64,000 nucleotides of DNA from Aphelocoma coerulescens (Eukaryota > Chordata > Aves > Passeriformes > Corvidae): positions 5,245,578 to 5,309,577 of the forward strand of contig NC_091014.1 of assembly GCF_041296385.1 (NCBI RefSeq), in the 5' to 3' direction. This document shows, piece after piece, positions 23,241 to 36,265 of this stretch. Below the pieces are notes generated by a model. The model had not been told where the DNA came from and did not search any database. It worked only from the letters and a program-made list of their open reading frames with translations. Position numbers and translations under genes: made by a program. The stretch's first letter is position 1, and each line of letters starts with the position of its first letter.

Positions 23241-26200
23241 ATTTTTCAGAGTGATTTTTGGGTTATGATGGAGTTGGTTCACAGTACTAAGCTCCAGAGT
23301 TGTGGTTAATTAGTAGCCAGTTTAGGAAATTATGTTGTCATTACCTCATCCTTTCTTAGCTTAGTTGCTTTCCTCATCTTCCACCTCCCTCCTTTCTCCA
23401 TCCCCTCCAGCCTTCCCTGTTCAGGGATATTGTTTTTGTTAATGGCATCTCTGTTGCACATGCAGACTCAGATTTCCTAAACACACCTCAGCATTTTGGG
23501 TCTCCAGGAGTTTGAAAATGCACATGAATTAATTTTTTTTTTTTTTTGCAATGATATTGACTACAGAAAACCAAACCCAAACAAAAAGAAAAAGCATTGT
23601 TTTTTGCTTCCCCTCACCATACTGTTTTTACTCTGGCTCTTGCCCCTGAAGTTCCATCTCAGGCATCCAGGCTGATGCTGGGCTGACCTCCCTGTGCCCT
23701 GTGTTTGTTGATGATGAGCATGATTGCTTCCACCCTCTGCCATCCTCCCCCACGTGAAAAGCAAAGGGGAAAACAAACAGCAGGCAGAAGCAAAACAACC
23801 AGGTCCCCTCAACAAGTGGTGGCAACGTGCAGAATTAAAAATAAAAACCATGGAGGGGGAGATAAAACCCACAACTTAAAAGGGTATTTTCTAGTGGCCT
23901 ACTTTGAGATCAGACATTTGCTAATAATGACTGAGGAGGAAGCGGAGTGGGAGTGCAGAGATGGAGACCTCAGGTTTACTGGTCTCTGTTCAACTCTTTT
24001 CTCAGCCAGGCTTTGGATCTGCAGTGTCTCAGGATGAAAACCCAGGAGAGACACATGGGAGAAACACTCATCTACCAAGTTTTGGCCCAGAATAACTTTA
24101 AATTGGTCCTTTTTTAATTCTGTTTCCATTGATCAGTTATAGAGCCATTTTAGCAGTTTGTCCTCCTTAATGTGATTGAGGTCTGTTGTGCCACATACAG
24201 GGAGGCCTGGCCACTTCAGGGGAGGATAGTTGATGTGGAAACCCCTGGAAAACAAAGGTCTGAGCTGCAAAATCCTGAGCTGTAGCTCTGAATCATCTTA
24301 TTGGTGTGGCAACGTGCACATTCTCTGTAGCTGAGCATGAAGAAACAGTTGCATCAACCACCTACCACTTGATTGCTGTTGCTGTGCCCAATATAACCAT
24401 TTCACCAAATGTTTTCTACTTTGGCTGGTTTTTTTTTTCAATTCCGTCTGTCTTGGTCTCTCACGACACACAGGGAGCATGCTTGGGTGGATTCACAGAA
24501 TCACAGATTGTCTCCATCGTGTCCTCTAAGAGGGTCTAGATGTGGATTGCGACCCTCAAGATTCACCTCACACATTTGTCTCCCCTACACAAGGCCAGTT
24601 CCCCCTCCTCTGCAGTGGTCACACCTCTCAGGCATTTTCAGACCAGGTGGGGGTTGGCTCACAAGTTTGTACTTTCTTCAGCAAGCTTCTCATGGTGTTT
24701 GTGGCTTTTGCCAGACCTAAAATGTTGTGCTGCTGTTCTCAGCACCCCTCCTACTCAACATGGATATGAGGGGTCTGGAAATGCACGTGATCATCCACAC
24801 ACACTGTCCCTGAAGCTTGTAGGAGAAGGGCTTTTACTTCCCAACAGTGTTCACAATATTGAGAAAGGCCAAAATCACCCCAGCTCTTGCCATATCACAT
24901 TTCAAGGCAGAACTATCTGTTGCCTCTCAGGCAGTCTTTAGGCCGGGGAAATAGGTTGTGCCTGAAAAAAAAAATAAACGCGTTACTGAATTTTAAACAG
25001 GACTTTTCACTGAGGATAAATCAAGTTTCAAATCATATGAGCTGGCTGTAGCCAGTACCAGCAGTGGGATGTGTGGGGAAGGCTAATGCTTGAATTCCTT
25101 CCATACACTTGGCACTAATTCCCACTGAAAATTGTATGAGTTGAAACACCCTAATATTTTTCTGGAAATTTTGTGTGTCTCATCGAACATCTCTCCCCAG
25201 GTTTGTCCTCACTGAACAGTGTATTTCAAAGGCTTTTGTCAGTCATTGTGTTTGTGCCTGTTTTCCCAGGATAAATCTCTTTTCCATCTCCTGCCCAGGC
25301 AGTACATCTCCCAGGGCAGCTTCCTGCTATAGCTCTGTCCCCAGCCACGGGTCACAGTTGTGGTTGTCCCAGAAAGAGGAGCTGTGGGACTGCATGGGAG
25401 AAAATGGGAAGGACAACATTTCTAGGAGATTCACACTGCTCTGATATTGGAAGCCTCCATCCATCCATCTCCTACACAGATCCATCATTTTATGTTATGT
25501 TCTGTGGATGTCAGGCTTCTGGGGTTCCCTGCTGGCTGAAGGGCTCCATCCTGGTGGTTCCTATGGTGGTTGTCAGCATTTCTCAGCCATCAGGGTGGGA
25601 TGGTGAGAGCCAGAGACAGCCCTTAAACTCTGTGGAGTATGTGACCTTACCCAAGGAGAGGACCTGCTCCTTTCCCTATTCACTGAGAGGGGACAAATCA
25701 TGGGAGTCTCAGCAAGATTCCTTCTGGGACACAGGTTGGGAGCCAGCTCCAAAGCATAGCTGGAGCTGCAGGCAATGTCCAGACTAATGGGCATCTTCTC
25801 TGCCAACACACCCAGCTCTGCCACAGCCAACATGGCCCGGGGACACAGCTGAAAGCTCCTGTGAATCCCTGGTACAGATGCTCAGTGACTAGCCTAAGGT
25901 CCATTTGAAAAGCCTTAATTCGTGGGGTAGGTTGCCCAAAAATTTCACAAGATGCCTGCTCCTGTCCCAATCTGTCCATAAGGAAAAACGATTTTTTGCT
26001 GGTCATTCAGTTAAGTTAAACAGTTTCTCACTGTAGGCAAACAGTGCCTCCCTGTCCTCCTGCCTCTCTGTCTGCATGCTCTCTCCTACCTCTGGCAGAG
26101 TTGTGAAAAGGCTTCAAACGCTCCAAAATCTGGCACCCTACTGCAACACAGAGCTATTTATTTTCTCACTGTTCAACACAGGAATCTCTTCTGGGGGTGG

Positions 26201-26470
26201 TTATCATTTAAGACTGAGATTCAAGGGATCCTGCACTGTGGTCTCAGCTTTATTCTCACCCAGCTGGATGCATTTCAGGGGTGGTAAGCATCAGGGCTTT
26301 GAGCAACTCTTGACACCTCAAATAGCCACACTGAAGTCAAAGGGCATCTTTGCTGAGTGAGGTCTTATTTCCAGGGGAACAGACACATCTACACCCTAGC
26401 TCAGCCTATTTTGTTTTGATTATCTTATACATACTCAGCTGCTGGAATAAGCTTATCATCTGAGAATCTC

Positions 26471-26507
26471 CTCTTTTTTTTTTTTTTTTTTCTTTTTTTT
26501 CTTTTTA
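26471..26507. repeat. Poly-T tract
   Basis: Three T runs separated by single C residues. No adjacent retroposon body is recognisable. Confidence 0.9.
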
Positions 26508-26833
26508 CTTTCTACCTCTTCAATGTAAGTTGTTTTTAATCTTTGTGTCTGAGTGGAAACTGAAAAAAACCCCCAACCTTACCCACAGAAGGAAAATTAA
26601 AAGATCTTTGAATTTTATTTTTTGCCTTAGGACTTCTAGGTAGGTTTACTGTTTTTAGCACCTTACAGTTACACCTTGCAGACAAACAGCTTAAAGCATC
26701 AATGCCTACTCCCCATAGCAAGTCTAAAGCTTGAGGTTTGCAATGTACAGCTCTTTTCTCTCCATGCTCTGAGGGATGATTTTAAATGGGTTTAGCTAAA
26801 TCAGAGAAAATTCTCCCCTGCTGGAGATATTCA

Positions 26834-26906
26834 TAATCATAAAACCATAGAATATCCTGAGTTGGAAGGGACCCGCAAGGATCATCAAAGTCCAACTCCT
26901 GAAATA
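26834..26906 (-). mobile_element. CR1 retrotransposon 3'-end fragment (third subgroup)
   Basis: 'aatcataaaaccatagaata' is followed by 'gagttggaagggacccgca' and 'aggatcatcaaagtccaact'. This is the reverse complement of the CR1 3' end variant with 'gggtcccttccaactc'. Only about 70 bp remain. It shares its variant with the copy at 29895. Confidence 0.85.
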
Positions 26907-27932
26907 ATCTGAAAGAAGTGTCTGGGATGACTTTGTCTCGTTCATTTAGTAGAAACCTCTTGATAGGATGCCTGAGTTAGGCTGACATGGTGCAAACCTA
27001 CAGCCCTCAGGTTGCTTCTCACTGTTTTCCCAGGGTCACTGCTGGTCACACATAAATGTGACATAATTTTCTTGTCCCCCTCAGCCAATATTACTGCAAG
27101 AGTAGGAAAATAAAAAAGAAAAAGAAAAAGAAAGAAGGTGACATTAAACCAGCTAAAAAATCTCAAGAGGCCTGTCAATCAAGAAAGATATTTACTGAAG
27201 CTTCTATTGACCCATATATGCTCTTATCTAGAAACCTTTATCTTCTAAGACAATGTTGACTAACAGCTTTTCCTTTACTCTTGTTTCTATCTTAAAAGAA
27301 TAACAAATAAGCTTAATTCTTCACAAAATCTTTAGCAAATGCCTTTTAAGCCTAACACAATGGTAGTTATTTTAAGAAGGAAGGCTAAGCACTGCAACAC
27401 TTTTCTATTTTTCTGTCTTCGTTTTTCATATTGGAGCACTTAATCACAGTTAATCTTTGTGCACAAGGAAGACACATTAACTTTGTTTGCACAGGACTGA
27501 TATAAAAGCTTTCAACTCCTCTGTTCCTGTATTCATCTCCCTGGTAAGCTTTACCATTTTAAATAACAGATAAAGGAAATGCTGAAGATTCAATGATACA
27601 GTCTATCCTTGCTCAAGTAACTGCAGGAACTAGACTTGTAAGAAAATTTGGAGCCAGCCTGAAGCTGAGCATCTAAAAAACCTGCTGGGAGGTTTTGTGG
27701 AGGAGAAGGGTAGGGTTTATAAGGGTGTATTCAAAAATAGCAACCTGAGAAGATGCCAGTGGTTAAGACAGGTGAAAGGAGACCACCTCCCTGTAAAACT
27801 GGGGCTTTTCGATGTCTCTGCTCTCTGCAGACACAAAAAAGCCTCATTGCTGGCACTCTGGCCACCTCTTGACATTTGTCTGAGTGTCCCCTCTCTGAGC
27901 TTGCTTCAAAGCAAACAGTAATCACAGGACCT
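26907..27932. other. Unique non-coding sequence with a promoter-like motif
   Basis: An A-rich low-complexity tract (AAAAAG-type) lies near 27108-27136. A TATAAAAG at 27501-27508 followed by CTG|GTAAGC at 27541-27549 is discussed in findings. No coding frame is credible. Confidence 0.5.
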
Positions 27933-28102
27933 TAGAATCATAAAATGTTTTAGGTTGGGTGGGACCTTAAAGACCATCCAGTTCCAACACCCTGCTGTGA
28001 GCAGGGACACTTTCCACTATCCCAGGGTGCTCCAAGCCCCATCCAACCCGGCCTTGAACACTTCCGGGGATGAGGCAGCCACAGCTTCTCTGGAAAATGG
28101 CT
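27933..28102 (-). mobile_element. CR1 non-LTR retrotransposon, 3'-end fragment
   Basis: The reverse complement of the standard CR1 3' UTR is clear: 'tagaatcataaaatg', 'aggttgggtgggacctta', 'gtgagcagggacacttt', 'gccccatccaacccggcct' and 'gaggcagccacagcttctct'. About 170 bp survive, 5'-truncated. Confidence 0.94.
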
Positions 28103-29365
28103 TGGTAACTGATCTTGTTTTGATAGGGTTATATTCTCCAAGGTTGTGAAACTGGGGCTCCACTAAAGTCAGTGAGCCTGAAATGAACAGAATTTCTTTT
28201 GGACTGGCTCTGAATTTCACTGTTGAGTGTAATGGTAATTTAAAAGCCATTTATGTCCTTTTTACTCTGCCAGAGCAATGAAAGGGGGCTTAGTCCTTGC
28301 TTATGTCCAAAATTGCCCTGCTTAATTATTTTGGAATAATAAAAGTAATAAACCCATTGCCTTCTCCCTATCCCACTCACACCTACCAGAGTAGACTTGC
28401 TGATATAAATGTACCAGTGTGAGACAGGAAGGGAATTAGAATGCTGTGGCTTGGGGGTATTGGCTGGAAGGAGAAAGCTGCATGTTAATTCATTAAGTAA
28501 GACCTGTTCCTGGGACTTTTTTTTGGTGTGATTATATAGGTATGAGCTTAAACTACTGAACTCAGGAGAAATTTTGGGCTCTTGGGGCTGGATGCATGCC
28601 ATGGCCACATGATAATTCCGTATTGGAAGAGTCTCAGAAGTGTATAGGATCCTGTGAGCGTTTATTTCCACAGGAAAGAAGCTTTGACATGGGAAACAGA
28701 GGGAGCCATGGTTCCTCATGCTGGCATTTGGGAATCAGGGCTCTTGGACATGGCATGTCCATGGAACATATCCTTGGATTTCTCTAGGAAAACTCAACAG
28801 GTAAAGAGAAATGGGAAACAGAGAGAAGAGATCCCATAGCAACTTCAGTAGATATTAAAACACAGCTAGAAATCCTCCTTTGCTGTCTTCTGCCAAGTCT
28901 GCATCCTGTTTTGTGTTCGCTAGGATCCAGCAAAACACAAGTAGTACAGGTTGCTCCAAAATTTCTCTGTGTCTGTCCAGACACTTCTGGGAGCTGTTCA
29001 CAGAGACCAAAATGAAAAACACTCTGCCTGTTTTGGCCAAGAGCCATCTTAGCTTGCTATGAAGTGCTGTAGTATAAATAAATATATATGTGCAAACAAA
29101 TGCATAAAGAACAATTGTTTGGTGGTCAGGAGAAGCAAAGCTGCCCTTGCCCTTTCATCCCAAGATGAGAGGCCATTAGATCAGACTGATAAACAGGTAG
29201 ACTGTTGGCTGTTGGGTCTTTTTTTTCCCCCTTTACTCTCTGTTTAGTTTCAGTTGTACTGTGTGGTGGTCAGTGAACACACATTACAAGGGACAGAGAG
29301 TTCTCAGTAAGGCAAGTCCCCAGTACCACAAAAAGGGTGACCAAAAAGGCTTCTCCCAGGATGCT
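28103..29365. other. Unique non-coding sequence
   Basis: No repeat or gene recognised. The frame 28240-28719 (minus, 159 codons) has no domain or exon structure and is taken as chance. Confidence 0.5.
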
Positions 29366-29370
29366 GGTTC

Positions 29371-29669
29371 TGTTACATTAATCTATCCCAGTTTGGATTC
29401 CCCGGTTGCTGTCAGCCTCCACCCCTCGTTACTCCCCCAGAGTTCCCCACTGGTCCCCATTCCCTGGTCCTGCCTTTTCCCCAGATAAAACTGTGAGCTT
29501 TGGGATTGTGCTGGTATCTGCCTCTGCACCCTTGGACACTGCAGCAGCAATAAACGCTCCTGGTGGAAAACACAAACGCCCTTCTGGACTCTTTGCTACC
29601 GACTGTAGCACTGAACCCACCCGTGCTTCTGTGGGGGCACGCGGGACCCCGCAGAGCCAGGCAGGGACA
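29371..29669 (+). mobile_element. Probable endogenous retroviral LTR fragment
   Basis: The block starts with TGTTAC and ends in 'gcagggaca', matching the TG...CA form of LTRs. It holds a TATA-like 'gataaaac' at 29484-29491 and AATAAA at 29549-29554, about 60 bp later. A CpG-containing U5-like stretch follows. The TATA-to-polyA spacing resembles that of the 10.3 kb block, but the two sequences are otherwise unlike each other, so they would be different LTR families. No flanking duplication or internal retroviral sequence is visible. The 140-codon frame at 29406-29828 and its antisense partner are incidental. The boundaries are my best guess. Confidence 0.5.
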
Positions 29670-29894
29670 CTAATAGTACTGAAACAACTTGCAAGAGGCC
29701 TGTGTAACTGCTGTACTGACCAGCCAGCTGGTAGGCTCAGAGGTCTGAGAGCCAAAAGGTTACACTCAAAGGACATGTCTATGACAACAAATAGACCATT
29801 CTCATGGCACAAAATGACTCAACCATAAAGGTTCTTTCTGTCCCTTGTTGCCAAAAAGCTTTGCCTTCTCTGCACTATTCATTTCCCACATATA

Positions 29895-30078
29895 TCATAC
29901 AATCATAGAAGATGCTGAGTTGGAAGGGACCCACAAAGACCTTCAAGTCCACCTCCTGGCCCTGTACAAGACAACCCCAAGAAGCACACCAAGTGCCTGA
30001 GAACATTGTCCAAACACTCCCTGAACTCTGGCAGGATTGGTGCTGTGACCACCTTTGAGGGCATCCTGTGCTGAGTGT
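29895..30078 (-). mobile_element. CR1 retrotransposon 3'-end fragment (third subgroup)
   Basis: 'aatcatagaa' then 'gagttggaagggacccaca' then 'cttcaagtccacctcctgg', continuing 'agtgcctgagaacattgtcc' and 'aactctggcaggattggtgc'. These are reverse complements of the CR1 subgroup whose 3' UTR encodes the 'gggtcccttccaactc' end. It is longer than the 26834 copy of the same subgroup. The 5' side is truncated. Confidence 0.88.
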
Positions 30079-33000
30079 CCTTTGAGGTGCTCTAAGACAT
30101 GTCTTGCCTCTTAATGTTACTCAGAAGAGCATAGGTCTTCCATAGGTCCCAAATAATTTCTGGGAATCTGGTGCAAATGTGATAGATATTCCAGGGTTTC
30201 ACTCCAGATGCTGGAGTGAAAGTGGCCAGCTGGGTGAAGCTCCTGTAAAGTACAGTCTCTACTAACAAGGAAACTGATTAGTGACCCAGACAAAAGTGTC
30301 TGCTTAAAGGTGAGCTGAGTAAAGTTTAAGAAGTCACTGACAACACTGTTGGCTTCCCACCAGCTGCAGTGGGATTTCACAGGTCATCAAGTAAACACCT
30401 GAATCCAAATACCTTCATCTGTGAACTAAATCTCATTCTGAATTCCTACTTGAATATCTAATACCACTTGAAATGCATGAGCTCATTCGTGGATCTGACC
30501 ATGGATATCTAAGACTCTACCTCTTACCCTCTTTGTAACAAAAAAAGAGTAAATATCAGAAAAAAATCCTTAGAAATAAGCTTCTGAGGCAGCTTCATGT
30601 GCAGTACAGATAAGGCAGAAGAACCACTTTTTGCTATATTCCTCTTTTCAGAGGTCCCTGTTCTACTCCTCTAGGACAGGCAACTTTGTCTACTGGGGAA
30701 GCAGGTAGGTGTAGAGATTTTTATTGCAGATACGCTCATTTCTAGCTCCCTGTCCTAATGACTGCAGATTGTGCGTCAATTCGTTTTGTCAAAAAAAACC
30801 CCAAGACAGGCTCCTTGGGTTTCTACAGATTCCCAAAGAAAGTTTTAGTTCACTGGCTGTGGGTATCATCCTACAGTGTCTGAATACTGGTGCTACTGGT
30901 TGGGTCTTGGAAGGGATTCAAAGGCAACATTGTACAAGAGAACTTCACAGGTCCTGGCACGTTCGACAGTGGTGGGTAGTGGGGTTGCTTAATAAAGCAG
31001 TTCAGTTCAAAGTGAAGGCAGAGGGAGTGTAGGCTCATAGATCATAGCACACATGCTAGCCCAGAAATGCCAGGGTATTTCAGTTGTCATTAAAACATGC
31101 AGGTACATGACTTATTTGTGGAACGAATCATCCTGTGATGCCTGAGCACAGAGCCAATAGAGGCAAAACACTTCCAATATTTAGCAAGTTTGGCAAATTG
31201 TTTACCTTGGAAGTTACTGAAAGCCATATTCATTTAATTAGCCTTCCAGTGTACTGGCAAAAGGTCTAGTTTATCTGTGCTCAGACCCCCTCCACGATAG
31301 GTGTTTTTCAGGTCCCACACATTGAATTTTGGAAGCAACTTGAGGAATTATGAACATGAGGGATGGATGTGACTTGTATAAGTCAGGCAAGATGTGGGTG
31401 GGCTCTTTCTCAGCTGTCTGGCACAGCCAGTTCTTGACAGTATCCCTCATATCCCACCTGCCATTCTAGGGCTGAGTTTTCAATAGGGCACAATAAGGTG
31501 TTTGACATAAAATCTGCATGCCACAGATTCGAATATCATCACAGGAGTCTCAGTTTTTAGGGGATGAGATGTTTGGTAAGAGACAGACAGGGGTTCTGGG
31601 TGCCATATTCAGACCACCTTCTGTGCGTGCCCATTTACCTTAGGACCAGAAACCAGTAAGTGATTTGCATCACCCTGATCTCCCCACCTTGAACCATCAG
31701 TGCTGTAGAGTGCCTACAGAACCCAAATGAGGCACCCCAGCAGCAAGATGGGAGATTATTAGGTCTGTAGTCAAGTTCTGTGGCACTTGAAAATGGGGAT
31801 CATGATTAAAAGATTTGATTTGTTTTTCAGAGGGAAGCAGAGAGGACTTTGCCTTTTCCCTGCTGTTATAATCTCCCTTCTCTACTTTGGGATGTTTGTG
31901 AGATAGAAAACCTCGGTAAGAAACTCCCTCCAATGAAAAATAATTAATCTTTCATCATCCCTCATTTACATCTATCTCACTACCAGCCCAGGAATGCTGG
32001 TCTAAACAGAGACAATCTCAAAAAACAGACAGGTAGACAGGGGGAGTAGCAATGTGGACTTCATCTTAGACATCAAAGCAATTGTTAACTGAGTTCTATT
32101 TATAAAGTTGGTAGATTTTCAATGCACTTTCACAGAATGAGATAGACAATTAAAGAGTGGAGGTTTTATGTCGATGAGTAAGTAAACACTTCATTTCTAA
32201 AATGATTTGTCTTAAATGAGTTGCTTAAGGTTCTGTTTATAGTCTTGGAGTGCTGGAGTACTGTCACACCTCCTCTGGTAATATCTACCCTCAGGGGCTT
32301 GAGGGAATAGCATCTGGACATGTGGTTTTTCTCCAATAACTTATTAGCAACCTTTGCTTCCCAAAGCACACTGTTTTTTCTGACATAACATGAATAAAGG
32401 AGCAACTTTAGGTCCCACATCTTTAGGCCCTCTTGGCCACAAGACAAAATCTTGAATGACAAGATTTAATCTTTTAAATTTTTTTTATTCAATGTGTACA
32501 GGAATTTTTAACCGAACTTGTGTTTGTAGAATAAGTCAGGGTGGGGGAAGTACAGAAACTGAGATTTCCTTGTCCAGCTATGAACAAAGTGGAGAGATGA
32601 AGGAGGTAGGACATGATGGGGAGAGAGAGGAGCTGCTCACAGTAAAACAGCTTATGGTCTCTCCAGTTCTGAAGAACAGGATTTTTCCACAGGGTTTCTT
32701 TCCCAACAGGGGAAATGTAACTAGCCCCATCTGGGACTAATTAGTCACCTGGTGAAGGGAAACAGGAACTATAAACTGATTTAAGGGTCCTGCCTCTGTT
32801 GCTGTAACATTTCTCCAGCAATGACTTCAGACCCACTATGGGAAAAGGGAGAACTGCTTGCAAGAAACACTTTTGGCTTTGTTTATCCTTGATGGTTTCA
32901 AGGAACGGATCAGACCAGCTTGAGCAATATCCAAGCTCCACTTTTCCTCCTGATGCTCATTTCCATCAATATAAGTAGCAGCTCCTATGACTCCTGAAGA

Positions 33001-36000
33001 AAAGCGCCTTTATTTTTTAAGAGCCCATGTCCATCTCTCAGAGTGGTGAGGATGAGTTTAATGATGTGGCAACCTAAGTGCTCTGGATGAGAAAGCAAAT
33101 AAAAGAGAACACAGAATTGCTCCTTGGTAAATTTTCTCATTGTCCTTAAGGTAATCTCAGGGATGGATTCCATATTTTTGAGTGTTTGATTTCACCACAA
33201 TCATCTCAAAATCTTTCTGCTTGAAACTGTGACACAGAACTGGGACTCTGGTTATTGCAATGCCAGAAAGGAACTCAGGTCAGATGTATTGAGCCATGTA
33301 TGTCCAATACAAGACTCTCAATATAGCTGGGAGAAATGGGTACTGAGGGGAAGAGCAGTGTGTTGTAGTTAACAGTAAACAATAGATACCTTGGAAAAAA
33401 ACTGGGAATAATCACGCAGTGATACTTCCTCAAACACCCTCCAGTCAGTAATTTGCATCTGAACCAAAGGGACTGCCTTTGTGTTCAGTAGCCCTTGGAG
33501 TTTTTGATTTTCTGAATTTCTCCAGCTGCTCAGTGGACCCAGGTAAGCTATTGGCAAAGGTTTGTCACTCATTTCTGGAGACAACACTGCAGCTCCTGTC
33601 CTGCTGTGTATTTTCACCTGCCAGGTGCTTCTGGTAGGGCCAATCTGGTGTGCAGGAATCACAGCAGTAGGAGAGGCTTTACTGCAGGGCTTTTCTGCAG
33701 CTGGCTATCACCTGGCAGCACCCCACACTCAGGAAAGGTTTGCTGGAAGGCGTTTTCCCAGCGACACCTTGGATATGGGAAACCTGGCCCATGGAATGCC
33801 TCTTTGGGGACCAGCATTACAGAACCAGTTATAGAGTTTCATGTGGAGTTTATTCACCATGGTGGATAAGGTGGGTGATATGAAGCTTGACAGAGGCACA
33901 AATCTTGGGGAAAGTGTCTGTAGTAGGTGACAGGAGACTGGTCCTGTCTCCTCCTCCTATTGCCAACCCCAGCTGTGCCCACACAGTTTCCTGGGCTGGT
34001 GTGCAGACAGCAATTTGAACTCTGCTAGATAAAAAGCAGTCTGTCTCACACCTCTTCTTCTTCCAAAAGCACCACCAAAGCAGGAATGAGGAATGAAGGA
34101 CCCGGATGTAGATAAGGGTGGGTTCTGCCTCTAAGAAAACATGTGTGGAATCACAAAGTTGTTTACTTAATGTCTTTATGAATTTGGAAGGCACTCCCAA
34201 AACACTCCCTCCATGCAACCCTGCCCCTCCCTCACCTCCTCAGCTCGGAAGATGCCTAACAGGAGGCTGGCATGGACCCCAGTGACCAAAAACCTATGTG
34301 TGGTGATAATGCCAAAGAAATATTTTCACCCCTCTACACCTTTCTCATATGCACACCTCATATCCCGGCAGCCAAGGCAGCTGAGGAACTCTGCAGGTCT
34401 GAAGGCATTCCCATTCCCTCTCCCATCTACCCCTATCAGCCAAGCATCTTGCTGAGAAAGATAAGGAGCAAGCTGAGGTACCACCACAAAGGCTCTGTCC
34501 CCATCCTCCCTCTTGCAAACCCAAATAAAAGTCAAGAATGCTCCCTAAACCAGCCTCTGAGAGGAATGGGTTAACCTGGGAGGTAGTGAAAGCCACATGA
34601 GAACTACACAGGTGCAGCAGCAGTTTTTATTTGGTAAATATCACCTCCCCAACCCAAGAGGAGGCCCATGAAAGAAGATGCCTCTTCTGCAATAGGAAGA
34701 GTGTGGTTAGGAGCACTTGCTGAGCTAATAAAGGCTGTTGAAGCTTCAGCTTCCGTTGGTGGTTAACCCCGTGACACTGCTCCGCTCCTTTGAAAACAGC
34801 ACCTGAGTGATACACAGCTTAATTTTGTTTGATATTGACATGGTTTTTATCACATTGCCCTGGCACTGGGCACGCAACTGAAAGGCACTGCTCAGTGGAG
34901 CAGGGGGTAATTGGTACAGAACATGCTGAGGTTGTGCATTGCTGCATGAAATGGTGCTCGGGTCAGCCAGGGAAATCTGGGCTGCCCCTGCCCCCTGAGC
35001 AGCTGCTGGGATGGGTGCAAGGTAGAGAACCATGGTGCAGTAGGAAAATGGTTGCCCCTGTGGTTAAAACCCAAAGCTCACTGACCTATTTCTTAGCAAA
35101 AGTGTTCTTTTTTGGGTTTGTTGTTTTTCTCTGTTTCTCGAGGAGTGCTTGGACTGAATGGATGAGATGTGCAGCTCTCTTTCTGTCTGAGATGGAGGTT
35201 GGACCCTGGCTCTGCATCAGAGCCACCTCAGTCTGCAACACCCGTGGTTCCTCTAGGCCAAGGCTCTACAGGTAAATAGAAGCTGCAGAGCAGGATGGAG
35301 CCTGAGCACTGAGCTGATTTCTGCATTAGGAGCTTTTTTGCATCTCCAGCCCAGAGCCCTTTTGCATCCACAGGACTGATTTTTGAGCAGACAGAAGTAT
35401 ATCAGCAAAAAACCTTCCCACAGCTTCTGTCCCAGCTCTAAAGCTGCTTCATGAGCTCAAGGGCTTATTTTTTCCTCCAGGAGTAAGTAATGTCAAAATT
35501 AAGAGGAGGACGTTACATGGAACTGGTATCACCCTACCCCGTGGTAACATCCAAAATTACCATCGCTCTCCTGAGCTGGGAATGGCTGTTCTCCCTCATC
35601 CACTGTGCAACTCCAAGCAGCTATGTGAGGGATTTGCCAGGTTCACTGTCCATAAATATATCTCTATTTTCTTCATCCCTAAGCACTGCTAAATTGTATT
35701 TCAGATACTGAGGAAGATGAGGGAAAAGAGTCTGCAACAGGCCTCTGCAAAGGTATTTTATTTAGGGTAAAATATGTATATTTTTTTCTTCAGAATTTTC
35801 TTTGTCTGCAAAGCATCACACACACCCCTATGGCTCTGTAGACACACTGCAATTTTAATATTGCTTCAGTTCATGTTTCACTCACTCCACATCAGTGTGG
35901 CAGCGTGTACAGAGTTGCAGCCCACTTCCAGGTTGGTAAACAGCTCCCTGGAGGTCCTCCTTCATCTGGGACAGCTCTGCTCTGCTGAGGTCCAACACAA

Positions 36001-36115
36001 AATGATGGGGTTTAAGACTGCCCCCATGGCAACCCAGCAGAAATTTTCTCCTTACTGCACTAAGGGAGGATTGTGGTGGGCTGTCACACGCTGCAACAGA
36101 TTGAGGCTGACCCTA
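30079..36115. other. Unique non-coding sequence
   Basis: Six kilobases without a recognised repeat or gene. Short frames (such as 34829-35275 and 35774-36220) overlap others on the opposite strand and have no domains. A splice-donor-like CCCAGGTAAGCT is at 33538-33549. Confidence 0.5.
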
Positions 36116-36117
36116 TT

Positions 36118-36265
36118 TGACATCCCTGGAAGTGTTCAAGGCCAGGTTGGACGGGGCCTGGAACAACCTGGTCTAGTGGAAAGTGTCCTTGCCCGTGGCA
36201 GGGGGGCTGGAATGAAGTGATCTCTAAGGTCCCTTCCAATGCAAACCATTCTGTGATTCTGTGAC
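36118..36265 (+). mobile_element. CR1 non-LTR retrotransposon, 3'-end fragment
   Basis: 'atccctggaagtgttcaagg' is followed by 'ccaggttggacggggcctgg', 'aacctggtctagtggaa', 'tgcccgtggcagg', 'aaggtcccttccaatgc' and a terminal 'ccattctgtgattctgtga'. The end keeps the CR1 terminal octamer-type repeats. About 148 bp survive. Confidence 0.95.

Larger units (their letters stand above)
17548..26830. other. Long unique stretch with homopolymer tracts
   Basis: About 9.3 kb in which I recognise no interspersed repeat, RNA gene or coding exon. Overlapping short frames on both strands (for example 20432-20914, 21754-22167 and 22592-22933) lack domains. Present are A/C-rich low-complexity sequence at 20145-20205, poly-T tracts near 20978, 23199-23240, 23533-23547 and 26471-26507, and a small tandem duplication at 18769-18811. 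Confidence 0.5.

Noticed and set aside
24490..24535. Additional CR1 end ('cacagaatcacagattg')
   Set aside because: Only about 15 bp match the CR1 terminus and the expected adjoining blocks are missing.
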